DNA of 64,000 nucleotides from Pseudomonas cannabina (GTDB lineage Bacteria; Pseudomonadota; Gammaproteobacteria; Pseudomonadales; Pseudomonadaceae): NCBI RefSeq assembly GCF_900100365.1, contig NZ_FNKU01000001.1, positions 5,452,501 to 5,516,500 of the forward strand, read 5' to 3'. Shown piece by piece: positions 44,050 to 52,351 of this stretch (position 1 is its first letter; each line of letters starts with the position of its first letter). The notes under the pieces were generated by a model. It saw only the letters and a program-made list of their open reading frames with translations, ran no database searches and was not told where the DNA came from. The position numbers and the translations under genes were made by a program.

Positions 44050-44691
44050 TTACTCAACGTCGCAGTGAGTGATGTCATTGTCTTGTGATGCCGACGCAGT
44101 TAGTGTGTCGGCGGCATGGCTTTCGTAAAGCGTTGTAGTCATCCCTTGATATTCGATGATCACCTTACAGTGATCGTCGCCATCAAACTTTTTGCTGCTG
44201 GTCCAGACTCGGTTAGACACGCTTGAATAGTAGGCTTTGCCTTGAGTAATCTCGGAAGCGTAGAGGCCGTTAACATGAAGTTTGTAGTCATGTTCTTTGA
44301 ACGTATCTCCCTCGAAATACACATCCAGGGTGTCGGTTCGCCTGACGACCTTCGAAACCGTTTTTTTCAATAACAAGCCTTGGGCTTTATTCAAGTACGA
44401 ACGGTAGGCCGCTCGGTTAGTCGGGTTGATAAGAGGGTTACCGTTTACCGTCAGGTGAAGCGCATCGATGGCGGCCAGATCAACATGGGCCGATAACAGC
44501 GTCATCGTGTAGTCAGTAAAAAGTTCGCGGATAGGCAAGGCCAGTTTCGCCTGCTCAACGGTTCCGGAAAACAGCGTGTACGTATGACCTGTGCTTCGAG
44601 TAGCCGTAATGGAGACTTCTTGATGGCCGATACTGCCTAAACGCGTCCAGGTGTTCTGGTTCAAGTCGGAACCAACCGGAAAGCCTTTTTC
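44050..44691 (-). pseudogene. M60-like metallopeptidase, C-terminal fragment (cut off by MITE-B)
   Basis: This is the 3' end of the gene whose 5' part ends at 44784. From the MITE border it reads LEKGFPVGSDLNQNTWTRLG and runs to 44050 (about 213 residues). It resembles the mucin/carbohydrate-binding C-terminal region that follows M60 catalytic domains. Two related patterns, a 'SHDYTIQYGNPPYAT' motif before the break and 'EHDYKLHVNGLYAS' after it, suggest repeated domains. The fragment alone probably cannot be translated from a natural start, except an ATG at 44664. Confidence 0.75.
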
Positions 44692-44694
44692 TAG

Positions 44695-44794
44695 GGAAGG
44701 TCTGAAAAAGCCTTTTCTTCAAAAGTCGAAGCCAGTAAATACAGGCGCTCCAGCCCGGTTCCTCTCCAAAAAAATGGGCTTTTTCAGAGGATAC
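44695..44794 (+). mobile_element. MITE-B copy 1, inserted in the M60-like gene
   Basis: This is a 100-bp element with left end GGAAGGTCTGAAAAAGCC and right end (complement) GTATCCTCTGAAAAAGCC, sharing TCTGAAAAAGCC. It is flanked by CTAG at 44691-44694 and 44795-44798. It is noncoding. A near-identical copy in the other orientation is at 50964-51063 in xaxB. Confidence 0.88.
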
Positions 44795-46622
44795 CTAGCG
44801 TGGCGTAAGGAGGGTTGCCGTACTGTATGGTGTAGTCATGACTTTTGAATGCCTCATCTTCGAAGGTGACCTGTATCAGGCCCGCACCGACGACCACATA
44901 CCTGATTGTTCTTTGCAGCAGCAAAAGCTGTGCGCGATGTAGCAGGCGGCTGTGTAGCTCATCGGTCCGGTCTTTGTCCAGGTTGTCGAACAGTACTTCT
45001 AGCCGGAGTTGCGTGATGCCTGGCCTGAGCTCGGTGCAACGTTCATCGGTGAACAGCGCTTTGATATTGAACAGCAGTATGGGACGTGATGCCGTGCTGG
45101 ATAACGTGAACTGCCCCCCACCGACATGCACATTGACGGCGGCATTATCTTCAGCTGTCAGCGCGGTGTTGGTCTCAACGAACGCTATGCCTTCTTCGAT
45201 GTAAGCTGTGCAATTGACACACACACCGTTATCAACCGATGCAACGACAATGCCCTCGAGGGTCATTTCGTAGCGGTAAGGTTTATACCAGTCCTCGGCG
45301 ACAGTAAATTTTATGCGGTCCTGGAATGTGGCGTTCAGACTGGATCGGATATGCGCAAGTTCTGGAATGTAGGAGGATACTGGAAGGTGAATCGGGAACG
45401 TCGTTGTTGCATCGGTTTCCCAGATGGGGTGCGCAAGCGCAGGCAAATCTGCAATTTGCCTGAGCGTTTCCGGGGTTGGATACAGTCCCCAGCGGTCAAA
45501 GAACTCCGCGAGGTTGACCTGGCTCAGCAGGGAAGTTTCGACAATGAATCGTTGCGCCTTATCATCATCTGCAGTCGACGGGTTTTGCATGAGTCGATAG
45601 CGCTGGTGCAATTGCGGGTAGAAAGAACTACCGAAGGTCAGGCGCAGTTGCCAGAGCATGACGAGCTTGTGCCCTGCGTCCTTGATGGTGTTGTAATCTC
45701 TCAGGTTACTGGCCAGGTACTCTTTCATGGGGGGGTAACTGGAGTCGGCGCCTGTAGCACGGCCAAGGAAAAACTCTTGGGCGGCCATCGAGTAGATATT
45801 GACCGTGACCTCTGTCATTCCGGTGCCGGTGCCCCATGTCATAGGGCTGAGTTGTCGTTGATGGCCGCTTTCGTGCCAAGGGCCCCAACCATCTTCAGGG
45901 GCGGTCGACAGTAAAAGCGACAGCGCAGCCGATCCGTTAAACCCCATATGACCGTTTGTAGCAAACATGTAAAGCTGGTCCGCTTCCACGTAGAAATGTT
46001 TACTGGGATCAAGCGCCCATTCCATCATGCCGTAGTTGATAACGCCTGAAATACCATCCTGCGCGCTAATGGCATCATCGAAATTGCCCATCAGCTTTAC
46101 GGGATCGGTCAGGTAGAGCTGTGCGCTTTGATAGCGCACCACGACAATAGCCCTCGGGCTGGTAAGCAGCACGACAGGCGCTTCGCTGTAGTGCGCCATT
46201 TGCTGTTCCCATTCCAGATTGGTCATATCTATTCTGAAAAACGGCACATGGTTGTACTGTCCTGTTATGTCCAGAACCACGTGACCAAGCGGGTCCAGAT
46301 TGGTAAAGCCCAGCAGGCCTGTGTTGGTAGCGACAAGAACGTTCAGGCCACTTTTCAGCGGGTAGGAGGTGGGGGTATCCAGTTCCGGCACCCCGATCAC
46401 TGCAGACACCAGATTCATGTACAGACTGGTTGCTGTTATTTCCAGCCGATCGCCTTTCGTTACATAAATGTTAGTCGGCTGAAAGTCGGTGTGTGTCCTG
46501 GCTCGGGCGTGACGTTGGCGATGACTTTCGGCAGATCCGAAGCCGAAGGCTTGCCACCGGGTTTGGGTTTGAACTGCACTGGGCGCAACGGAACTCGCGG
46601 CGTGAGGGTGTCGGTCATCCAT
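44784..46622 (-). pseudogene. M60/enhancin-like zinc metallopeptidase, N-terminal fragment
   Basis: The product fragment is 612 aa and stops within MITE-B (YATLGIL). A zinc-binding HESGH lies at residues 250-254 (WHESGHQRQL), with E271 in GMTEVTVNIYS as the candidate third ligand, as in gluzincin M60 peptidases that attack mucins (viral enhancin is a relative). The N-terminus has a TDFQPTNIYVTKGD motif. No signal peptide is obvious. ATG 46622 is preferred to the longer frame (to 46790), which is compositionally odd. With the MITE and one CTAG removed, the gene is 822 codons. Role in host or insect interaction is inference. Confidence 0.72.
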
Positions 46623-47100
46623 GATCGTTACCTGGAAAGGTGGTCTGAGCTGATTATTGAGCGCGCAACCCGTGTATCTGTCTACTGACAGAACTGACAG
46701 AACTGACAGGCTGATTGGCTTTGCGTGCCGGTGAATAAGGTGATGCCCAGCGTGCTGCGAAAAGGCATTGGCGGCGGAGGTGGGGAACATCTGCCTGTCA
46801 TGCAGGTCGGTTAAACAGGTCCTTGGCGAGGCAACTCAAGCGCCTTGTGCAAAAACGCGACATTTTTTGTTGATCTCCGGCCCCTCAGGTCCTAAAGTTC
46901 GCGCCGAACGTCCATGCTGGAAACGATCCATCCGGCTCAAGTACTGACGACGAGACAGCAAGGCCAGGAAGGCAGCCCCTTCAGGGCCTTTTTGCTTTCG
47001 GCGACATGCCTTGGGAAGTAGGCGAACCAAAGTGGGGATACGGAGGGCGTTCATTTGCACCCATTGACCAATACCGTTTGCCATCAGGAGTTCCAGCAGT
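46623..47100. other. Divergent region upstream of the M60-like gene and speC
   Basis: No gene is supported in these 478 bp. Three 9-bp repeats of ACTGACAGA type (46684, 46693, 46702) lie about 60-90 bp upstream of the peptidase ATG. A weak hairpin (GCCC/GGGC, 46972-46985) followed by TTTTT precedes speC, within a leader of over 100 bases. AGGAG is 11 bases before the speC ATG. Confidence 0.5.
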
Positions 47101-48264
47101 ATGTCGATCAATGTCGAAGACTACTATTCAGCCGAAACCTTCAAAAAAATGAAGGCGTTCGCTGACAAGCAAGAAACGCCGTTCGTGGTCATTGATACCG
47201 CCATCATCAGCAAGGCCTATGACGACCTGCGTGCGGGCTTCGATTTCGCCAAGGTTTACTACGCCGTCAAAGCCAACCCGGCCGTTGAAGTCATCAATCT
47301 GCTCAAGGACAAAGGTTCGAGCTTCGACATCGCCTCGATCTACGAGCTGGACAAGGTCCTGAGCTGCGGCGTTGGCCCGGAGCGCATGAGCTACGGCAAC
47401 ACCATCAAGAAATCCAAGGACATCCGCTACTTCTACGAGAAGGGCGTACGTCTGTTTGCAACCGACTCCGAAGCTGACCTGCGCAACATCGCCAAGGCAG
47501 CACCGGGCTCGAAAGTCTACGTGCGTATCCTGACCGAAGGCTCGACCACCGCTGACTGGCCACTGTCGCGTAAATTCGGCTGCCAGACCGACATGGCCAT
47601 GGATCTGCTGATTCTTGCTCGCGACCTGGGTCTGGTGCCGTACGGCATTTCGTTTCATGTCGGCTCGCAGCAGCGCGACATCAGCGTCTGGGACGCGGCC
47701 ATTGCCAAGGTCAAAGTGATCTTCGAACGCCTTAAAGAAGAAGACGGTATTGTTCTCAAGCTGATCAACATGGGTGGTGGCTTCCCGGCCAACTACATCA
47801 CCCGCACCAACAGCCTGGAAACCTACGCCGAGGAAATCATCCGCTTCCTGAAGGAAGACTTCGGCGATGACCTGCCGGAAATCATTCTGGAGCCAGGCCG
47901 TTCGCTGATTTCCAACGCCGGTATTCTGGTCAGCGAGGTGGTGCTGGTCGCGCGCAAGTCGCGTACTGCGGTCGAGCGTTGGGTCTACACCGACGTGGGC
48001 AAATTCTCCGGCCTGATCGAAACCATGGACGAAGCCATCAAGTTTCCGATCTGGACCGAAAAGAAGGGCGAGATGGAAGAAGTGGTCATCGCAGGCCCTA
48101 CCTGCGACAGCGCCGACATCATGTACGAAAACTACAAGTACGGCCTGCCACTCAACCTGGCCATCGGTGATCGCATGTACTGGTTGTCGACCGGGGCCTA
48201 TACCACCAGCTACAGCGCAGTGGAATTCAACGGCTTCCCGCCGCTGAAATCGTTCTACCTGTAA
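47101..48264 (+). CDS. speC: Ornithine decarboxylase (PLP fold type III)
   Basis: The enzyme makes putrescine from ornithine, using PLP in the alanine-racemase-like fold. The product is 387 aa, as in Pseudomonas SpeC. Lys57 in YYAVKANP binds PLP, the phosphate-binding glycine loop is NMGGGFP, and Cys335 in GPTCDSAD is the second-subunit active-site cysteine. Some family members also accept lysine. The gene is followed by a strong terminator. The xaxA remnant begins after two MITE copies and IS-A. Confidence 0.9.
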   Translation: MSINVEDYYSAETFKKMKAFADKQETPFVVIDTAIISKAYDDLRAGFDFAKVYYAVKANPAVEVINLLKDKGSSFDIASIYELDKVLSCGVGPERMSYGNTIKKSKDIRYFYEKGVRLFATDSEADLRNIAKAAPGSKVYVRILTEGSTTADWPLSRKFGCQTDMAMDLLILARDLGLVPYGISFHVGSQQRDISVWDAAIAKVKVIFERLKEEDGIVLKLINMGGGFPANYITRTNSLETYAEEIIRFLKEDFGDDLPEIILEPGRSLISNAGILVSEVVLVARKSRTAVERWVYTDVGKFSGLIETMDEAIKFPIWTEKKGEMEEVVIAGPTCDSADIMYENYKYGLPLNLAIGDRMYWLSTGAYTTSYSAVEFNGFPPLKSFYL

Positions 48265-48277
48265 ATTTCCGGCCTCA

Positions 48278-48308
48278 GAAAAAAACCCATGAAAATGGGT
48301 TTTTTTTG
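48278..48308 (+). terminator. Rho-independent terminator of speC
   Basis: AAAAAACCCAT-GAAA-ATGGGTTTTTTTT is a perfect stem with a GAAA tetraloop and a long T-run, right after the speC stop. Confidence 0.92.
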
Positions 48309-48358
48309 CTCGCAAAAAAATAAATATATAAACCTCTTCAGGCGTTGAAGTGCGTTAG

Positions 48359-48457
48359 GGAGACGCTGATTTATTCTAAAACCCAGCTGTTGCCCCCAGA
48401 TAAATCAAGGCCTCCAGAGCGTTGCAGGGACGAAAAATCGAATAAATCAGCGCCTCC
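48359..48457 (-). mobile_element. MITE-A copy 3
   Basis: This 99-bp copy is in reverse orientation. Its left flank is TTAG (48355-48358) and its right flank is CTAA (48458-48461), so the two flanks do not match. All other MITE-A copies have matching flanks. This mismatch points to recombination or deletion at this copy. Confidence 0.92.
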
Positions 48458-48461
48458 CTAA

Positions 48462-49638
48462 GAGGGTGTAGACAAAATCATGTAGTGAGTCGGCGCGCGA
48501 GTATTCGAGCCTCGGCCAACCAAACCCATGCCTCGCTTACCGCAAAAAGGCGATCATGATGCATGATCAGTCGCCGAGCTCTCTCATTCCAGGCATGAGT
48601 TCGCTCCACTACCCATCGCTTGGGCATGACCACAAATCCAGTCTGAACAGGCTCCACGGAAAATAGATCGCCTTGTTCAGAGTGCCATTGCCCTGTTCTT
48701 CTGTTATTCGGGCCACGGATCACTTGAACATCGATAGCGTGCAGTTGATGGGTGCGCTGTGCCCATTTTCCTGCGTACGCACTATCAACAAAAAGCGTGC
48801 TCAGTGACGGATATTTTTCCTTCGAGTACGCCACCGCATCATCCGCCGCGTCACGATCCTGCACGCTTGCAGCACTGATACTGACAGCCAGCAGCAGGCC
48901 CAATGTATCGACAATCAGACTTCGTTTACGCCCCTTCACTTTTTTGCCTGCGTCGTAGCCGCTGTCACCGCCTTGAGGAGAACTGCGGGTCGACTGTGAA
49001 TCCAGGATCGCTGCTGACGGGCTGTCAGCGCGTTCTTCCCGCTCACGCCATTGAGCTCGCAAGCGATCATGCATTTGCTCGAACTTGCCTTGAGCGCTCC
49101 ACCGGCGGAACGTTTTGTAGACATTGTCCCAATGAGGAAAATCGCGGGGTAGCATTCGCCATGAGCACCCCGTGCGTACGACATAGCAACAGGCTTCCAG
49201 CAACGTGCGCCGAGAGTGAAGCGGTGGCACTCCTCGTCCGCCCTGGCTTTCAAACAGGTCGGCGACCAGTGCCCACTCGGTATCTGTCAAGCAACTCGGA
49301 TATAGCTGCTCCGGCAGTTGGCGGCGGTGGGTTTCATTGTAGCCATAGGCTTTATTAGGTTCAGGTGACTGAAAACTTCCCTTGGCCCGCTGCTTTACAC
49401 GCGTAATCCCTGCCATTTTCAACGCTTTTGCAAAGGTGTCGGGATGCGCAGTGATACCGGTTTCGGCGAAGAATACGAGCGCCAATTCGGCCTGGCTGGA
49501 ATAGGGCTGTGCATGAGCGAGTTTCACCAGCACGGGATAGTGCTCGGCGGCAATCGAGCGAGGACGTCCGGTTTTAGGCATGGCTTGAGGGCTATTCAGA
49601 CAAGGGAGTGAAAGTTTAATTTATTTTGTCTACACCCT
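48462..49638 (-). mobile_element. IS-A copy 1, IS5-family insertion sequence (about 1177 bp)
   Basis: The ends are GAGGGTGTAGACAAAAT on the left and ATTTTGTCTACACCCT on the right, inverted repeats. It is flanked by CTAA on both sides (48458-48461 and 49639-49642). The element separates MITE-A copies 3 and 4, and inserted in the CTAA between them. The end is uncertain by one base. Confidence 0.88.
48478..49581 (-). CDS. IS5-family transposase (IS-A copy 1)
   Basis: The product is 367 aa. The N-terminus (GRPRSIAAEHYPVLVKLAH) is probably a DNA-binding helix-turn-helix. The middle LTDTEWALVADLFE begins the DUF4096-type region. Catalytic residues are Asp in AILDSQSTR, Asp in LFVDSAYAGK, and Glu in RWVVERTHAWNE, following the IS5 Y-R-E spacing. 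Its sequence equals copy 3 and differs by one residue from copy 2. It is full length and could be active. Confidence 0.93.
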   Translation of the reverse strand: MPKTGRPRSIAAEHYPVLVKLAHAQPYSSQAELALVFFAETGITAHPDTFAKALKMAGITRVKQRAKGSFQSPEPNKAYGYNETHRRQLPEQLYPSCLTDTEWALVADLFESQGGRGVPPLHSRRTLLEACCYVVRTGCSWRMLPRDFPHWDNVYKTFRRWSAQGKFEQMHDRLRAQWREREERADSPSAAILDSQSTRSSPQGGDSGYDAGKKVKGRKRSLIVDTLGLLLAVSISAASVQDRDAADDAVAYSKEKYPSLSTLFVDSAYAGKWAQRTHQLHAIDVQVIRGPNNRRTGQWHSEQGDLFSVEPVQTGFVVMPKRWVVERTHAWNERARRLIMHHDRLFAVSEAWVWLAEARILARRLTT

Positions 49639-49642
49639 CTAA

Positions 49643-49741
49643 GGAGACGCTGATTTATTCTAAAACCCAGCTGTTGCCCCCAGATAAATCAAGGCCTCCA
49701 GAGCGTTGCAGGGACGAAAAATCGAATAAATCAGCGGCTCC
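49643..49741 (-). mobile_element. MITE-A copy 4
   Basis: This 99-bp copy is in reverse orientation, flanked by CTAA (49639-49642, shared with IS-A) and CTAA (49742-49745). One terminal base differs (CAGCGGCTCC rather than CAGCGCCTCC). The xaxA reading frame begins at its right border. Confidence 0.9.
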
Positions 49742-50722
49742 CTAACAGGGGGCATTGACAACGCTATTCCCGGTCTGGGGCCGGACGCCATTGCTGAGCT
49801 GCATGTTGGCATTCAGGCCCATGCCAGAAGTTGGTCGGCGATTGAGACCAATATGCAGAAAGTCGGCGGCGATCTTTATGTGTTCTCAGGCAATCTGATC
49901 ACCATCGCCACTAATGTCGTGGATTTCATCAAGGGGCTGGAATCCTATCAGACCCTGCAAGTAGGGGATCTGACCCCGGCGCAGATTGATCAAATGCCTC
50001 CTGCCGCGTTGACGGGCCAGGACAGCAAGAAAATACCTAGTTTACTGGCCCTGGTGGATGATCTCAAGATCCATATCAAGGACCACAGCGCAAGCACCAC
50101 CCGCACCAGGGTCGGGGTGACTGATTTCAAACGTCGCCTCAAGGAAGAGATAGCCCCCGGCGTGGCGCTGAAGATAAGGCTGGCCCGCTCGGGCAGCGCA
50201 AGTGACGAAATCGCCAAGCTCACAGCCGATGTTGATCAGCTTAACAATCGCATCAATCAGAAACTTGCTGAATATGAAGAATACTCGGAATACAAGTGGA
50301 TCGGTTTCTGGTGGGGGCCCATCGGCGGGGCCCTGTCCTACTCTATTTATGGTCTTAAAGCCTCGGCAGCGCTCAGTGAAAAAGATCGCCTGATTGAAGA
50401 GAAACGTCAGGTCGAGCTGACGTTGAAAAAACAAAACAGGTTGTTGGGCGATTTGCTGGCGTTCGAAACCAGCCTTCAGGATTTGAAAACCAGAATCGAT
50501 GGCGCTGCCAGTGGCGTCAGCAACATTGAAAGTTTGTGGGTGTTATTGGAGGAATTGGTCGAGTCCTCTTACGACCGCATCAAGAACACCAATAATGCTG
50601 TGTACCTCGTCAGTTTTGTCTCTCGTTTTCAAACCCTGATGAGCAACTGGAAAGAGATTCAAGTTCAGTCCTTCGATCTGCTGACTGCGTTCAATAAAAC
50701 TCTTGAAGAGCCCGCTGTTTAA
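49742..50722 (+). pseudogene. xaxA: Alpha-xenorhabdolysin-like binary toxin subunit A, 5'-truncated
   Basis: The frame is open from the MITE border (LTGGIDNAIPGLGPDAIAEL...) to 50722, about 326 residues; XaxA-type subunits are about 400, so 70-90 N-terminal residues and the promoter are gone. The fragment has long amphipathic helices around a hydrophobic hairpin (KWIGFWWGPIGGALSYSIYG), the tongue of this alpha-pore-forming family. The A subunit acts with XaxB to lyse insect and mammalian cells in Xenorhabdus. An internal ATG at 49853 gives a shorter product. It stood 35 bp before xaxB before MITE insertion. Family assignment is from pattern. Confidence 0.72.
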
Positions 50723-50744
50723 GCATCGAACCACTTATACCTAA

Positions 50745-50843
50745 GGAGGCGCTGATTTATTCGATTTTTCGTCCCTGCAACGCTCTGGAGGCCTTGATTT
50801 ATCTGGGGGCAACAGCTGGGTTTTAGAATAAATCAGCGTCTCC
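50745..50843 (+). mobile_element. MITE-A copy 5, between xaxA and xaxB
   Basis: This 99-bp copy lies in forward orientation, flanked by CTAA at 50741-50744 and 50844-50847. It sits 18 bp upstream of the xaxB ATG, separating the ribosome site region from xaxA. Confidence 0.92.
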
Positions 50844-50860
50844 CTAATGAGAATTCCGTT

Positions 50861-50974
50861 ATGAACGTTCATGTACTTGATACGCCTTTTCAACTGCCAA
50901 AACTCGATATGGAAATTATCGTTGGCAGTCGTGAAAAGCTGAAACATCAGGCCGATGCGCTAGGTATCCTCTGA
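50861..50974 (+). pseudogene. xaxB: Alpha-xenorhabdolysin-like subunit B, 5' fragment
   Basis: This stretch encodes the start of XaxB: MNVHVLDTPFQLPKLDMEII and onward to KLKHQADAL (34 residues), where CTAG (50960-50963) is followed by MITE-B, and the frame then stops at 50974. The rest of the gene continues from 54743, where the frame CTA GGT GAC ATT restores the protein (ADAL-GDIYLPVMKETL). A spliced gene has 337 codons, near the 341 of Xenorhabdus XaxB. It is too short for automatic gene finders. Confidence 0.75.
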
Positions 50975-51063
50975 AAAAGCCCATTTTTTTGGAGAGGAAC
51001 CGGGCTGGAGCGCCTGTATTTACTGGCTTCGACTTTTGAAGAAAAGGCTTTTTCAGACCTTCC
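50964..51063 (-). mobile_element. MITE-B copy 2, first element in the xaxB nest
   Basis: This is a 100-bp copy in reverse orientation (left end GTATCCTCTG, right end ACAGACCTTCC complement). It is flanked by CTAG at 50960-50963 and 51064-51067. It directly interrupts xaxB after codon 34. Confidence 0.88.
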
Positions 51064-51067
51064 CTAG

Positions 51068-52244
51068 AGGGTGTAGACAAAATAAATTAAACTTTCACTC
51101 CCTTGTCTGAATAGCCCTCAAGCCATGCCTAAAACCGGACGTCCTCGCTCGATTGCCGCCGAGCACTATCCCGTGCTGGTGAAACTCGCTCATGCACAGC
51201 CCTATTCCAGCCAGGCCGAATTGGCGCTCGTATTCTTCGCCGAAACCGGTATCACTGCGCATCCCGACACCTTTGCAAAAGCGTTGAAAATGGCAGGGAT
51301 TACGCGTGTAAAGCAGCGGGCCAAGGGAAGTTTTCAGTCACCTGAACCTAATAAAGCCTATGGCTACAATGAAACCCACCGCCGCCAACTGCCGGAGCAG
51401 CTATATCCGAGTTGCTTGACAGATACCGAGTGGGCACTGGTCGCCGACCTGTTTGAAAGCCAGGGCGGACGAGGAGTGCCACCGCTTCACTCTCGGCGCA
51501 CGTTGCTGGAAGCCTGTTGCTATGTCGTACGCACGGGGTGCTCATGGCGAATGCTACCCCGCGATTTTCCTCATTGGGACAATGTCTACAAAACGTTCCG
51601 CCGGTGGAGCGCTCAAGGCAAGTTCGAGCAAATGCATGATCGCTTGCGAGCTCAATGGCGTGAGCGGGAAGAACGCGCTGACAGCCCGTCAGCAGCGATC
51701 CTGGATTCACAGTCGACCCGCAGTTCTCCTCAAGGCGGTGACAGCGGCTACGACGCAGGCAAAAAAGTGAAGGGGCGTAAACGAAGTCTGATTGTCGATA
51801 CATTGGGCCTGCTGCTGGCTGTCAGTATCAGTGCTGCAAGCGTGCAGGATCGTGACGCGGCGGATGATGCGGTGGCGTACTCGAAGGAAAAATATCCGTC
51901 ACTGAGCACGCTTTTTGTTGATAGTGCGTACGCAGGAAAATGGGCACAGCGCACCCATCAACTGCACGCTATCGATGTTCAAGTGATCCGTGGCCCGAAT
52001 AACAGAAGAACAGGGCAATGGCACTCTGAACAAGGCGATCTATTTTCCGTGGAGCCTGTTCAGACTGGATTTGTGGTCATGCCCAAGCGATGGGTAGTGG
52101 AGCGAACTCATGCCTGTAATGAGAGAGCTCGGCGACTGATCATGCATCATGATCGCCTTTTTGCGGTAAGCGAGGCATGGGTTTGGTTGGCCGAGGCTCG
52201 AATACTCGCGCGCCGACTCACTACATGATTTTGTCTACACCCTC
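51068..52244 (+). mobile_element. IS-A copy 2, in the xaxB nest
   Basis: This 1177-bp copy is in forward orientation, between CTAG 51064-51067 and CTAG 52245-52248. With copy 3 it makes an inverted pair around MITE-A copy 6 and IS-B. The right end CACCCTC and left end AGGGTG agree with copy 1. Confidence 0.88.
51125..52228 (+). CDS. IS5-family transposase (IS-A copy 2, Trp-to-Cys variant)
   Basis: The product is 367 aa and is identical to copies 1 and 3 except for HACNERARR in place of HAWNERARR, a TGG to TGT change close to the catalytic Glu (within the six residues after it). The change may reduce activity. The other catalytic Asp residues are intact. Confidence 0.93.
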   Translation: MPKTGRPRSIAAEHYPVLVKLAHAQPYSSQAELALVFFAETGITAHPDTFAKALKMAGITRVKQRAKGSFQSPEPNKAYGYNETHRRQLPEQLYPSCLTDTEWALVADLFESQGGRGVPPLHSRRTLLEACCYVVRTGCSWRMLPRDFPHWDNVYKTFRRWSAQGKFEQMHDRLRAQWREREERADSPSAAILDSQSTRSSPQGGDSGYDAGKKVKGRKRSLIVDTLGLLLAVSISAASVQDRDAADDAVAYSKEKYPSLSTLFVDSAYAGKWAQRTHQLHAIDVQVIRGPNNRRTGQWHSEQGDLFSVEPVQTGFVVMPKRWVVERTHACNERARRLIMHHDRLFAVSEAWVWLAEARILARRLTT

Positions 52245-52248
52245 CTAG

Positions 52249-52347
52249 GGAGGCGCTGATTTATTCGATTTTTCGTCCCTGCAACGCTCTGGAGGCCTTG
52301 ATTTATCTGGGGGCAACAGCTGGGTTTTAGAATAAATCAGCGTCTCC
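52249..52347 (+). mobile_element. MITE-A copy 6, in the xaxB nest
   Basis: This 99-bp copy is in forward orientation, flanked by CTAG at 52245-52248 and 52348-52351. It is placed directly before IS-B, whose first ten bases (GGAGGCGCTG) it shares. Confidence 0.92.
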
Positions 52348-52351
52348 CTAG

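Noticed and set aside
44651..44848. 65-codon ORF across MITE-B
   Set aside because: It exists only because of the MITE insertion and has no homology.
46836..47111. 91-codon minus-strand ORF upstream of speC
   Set aside because: It starts inside the speC ribosome site region, and has no recognisable protein pattern.
47128..48315. 395-codon frame antisense to speC
   Set aside because: The decarboxylase motifs on the plus strand are complete; the antisense frame starts in the terminator.
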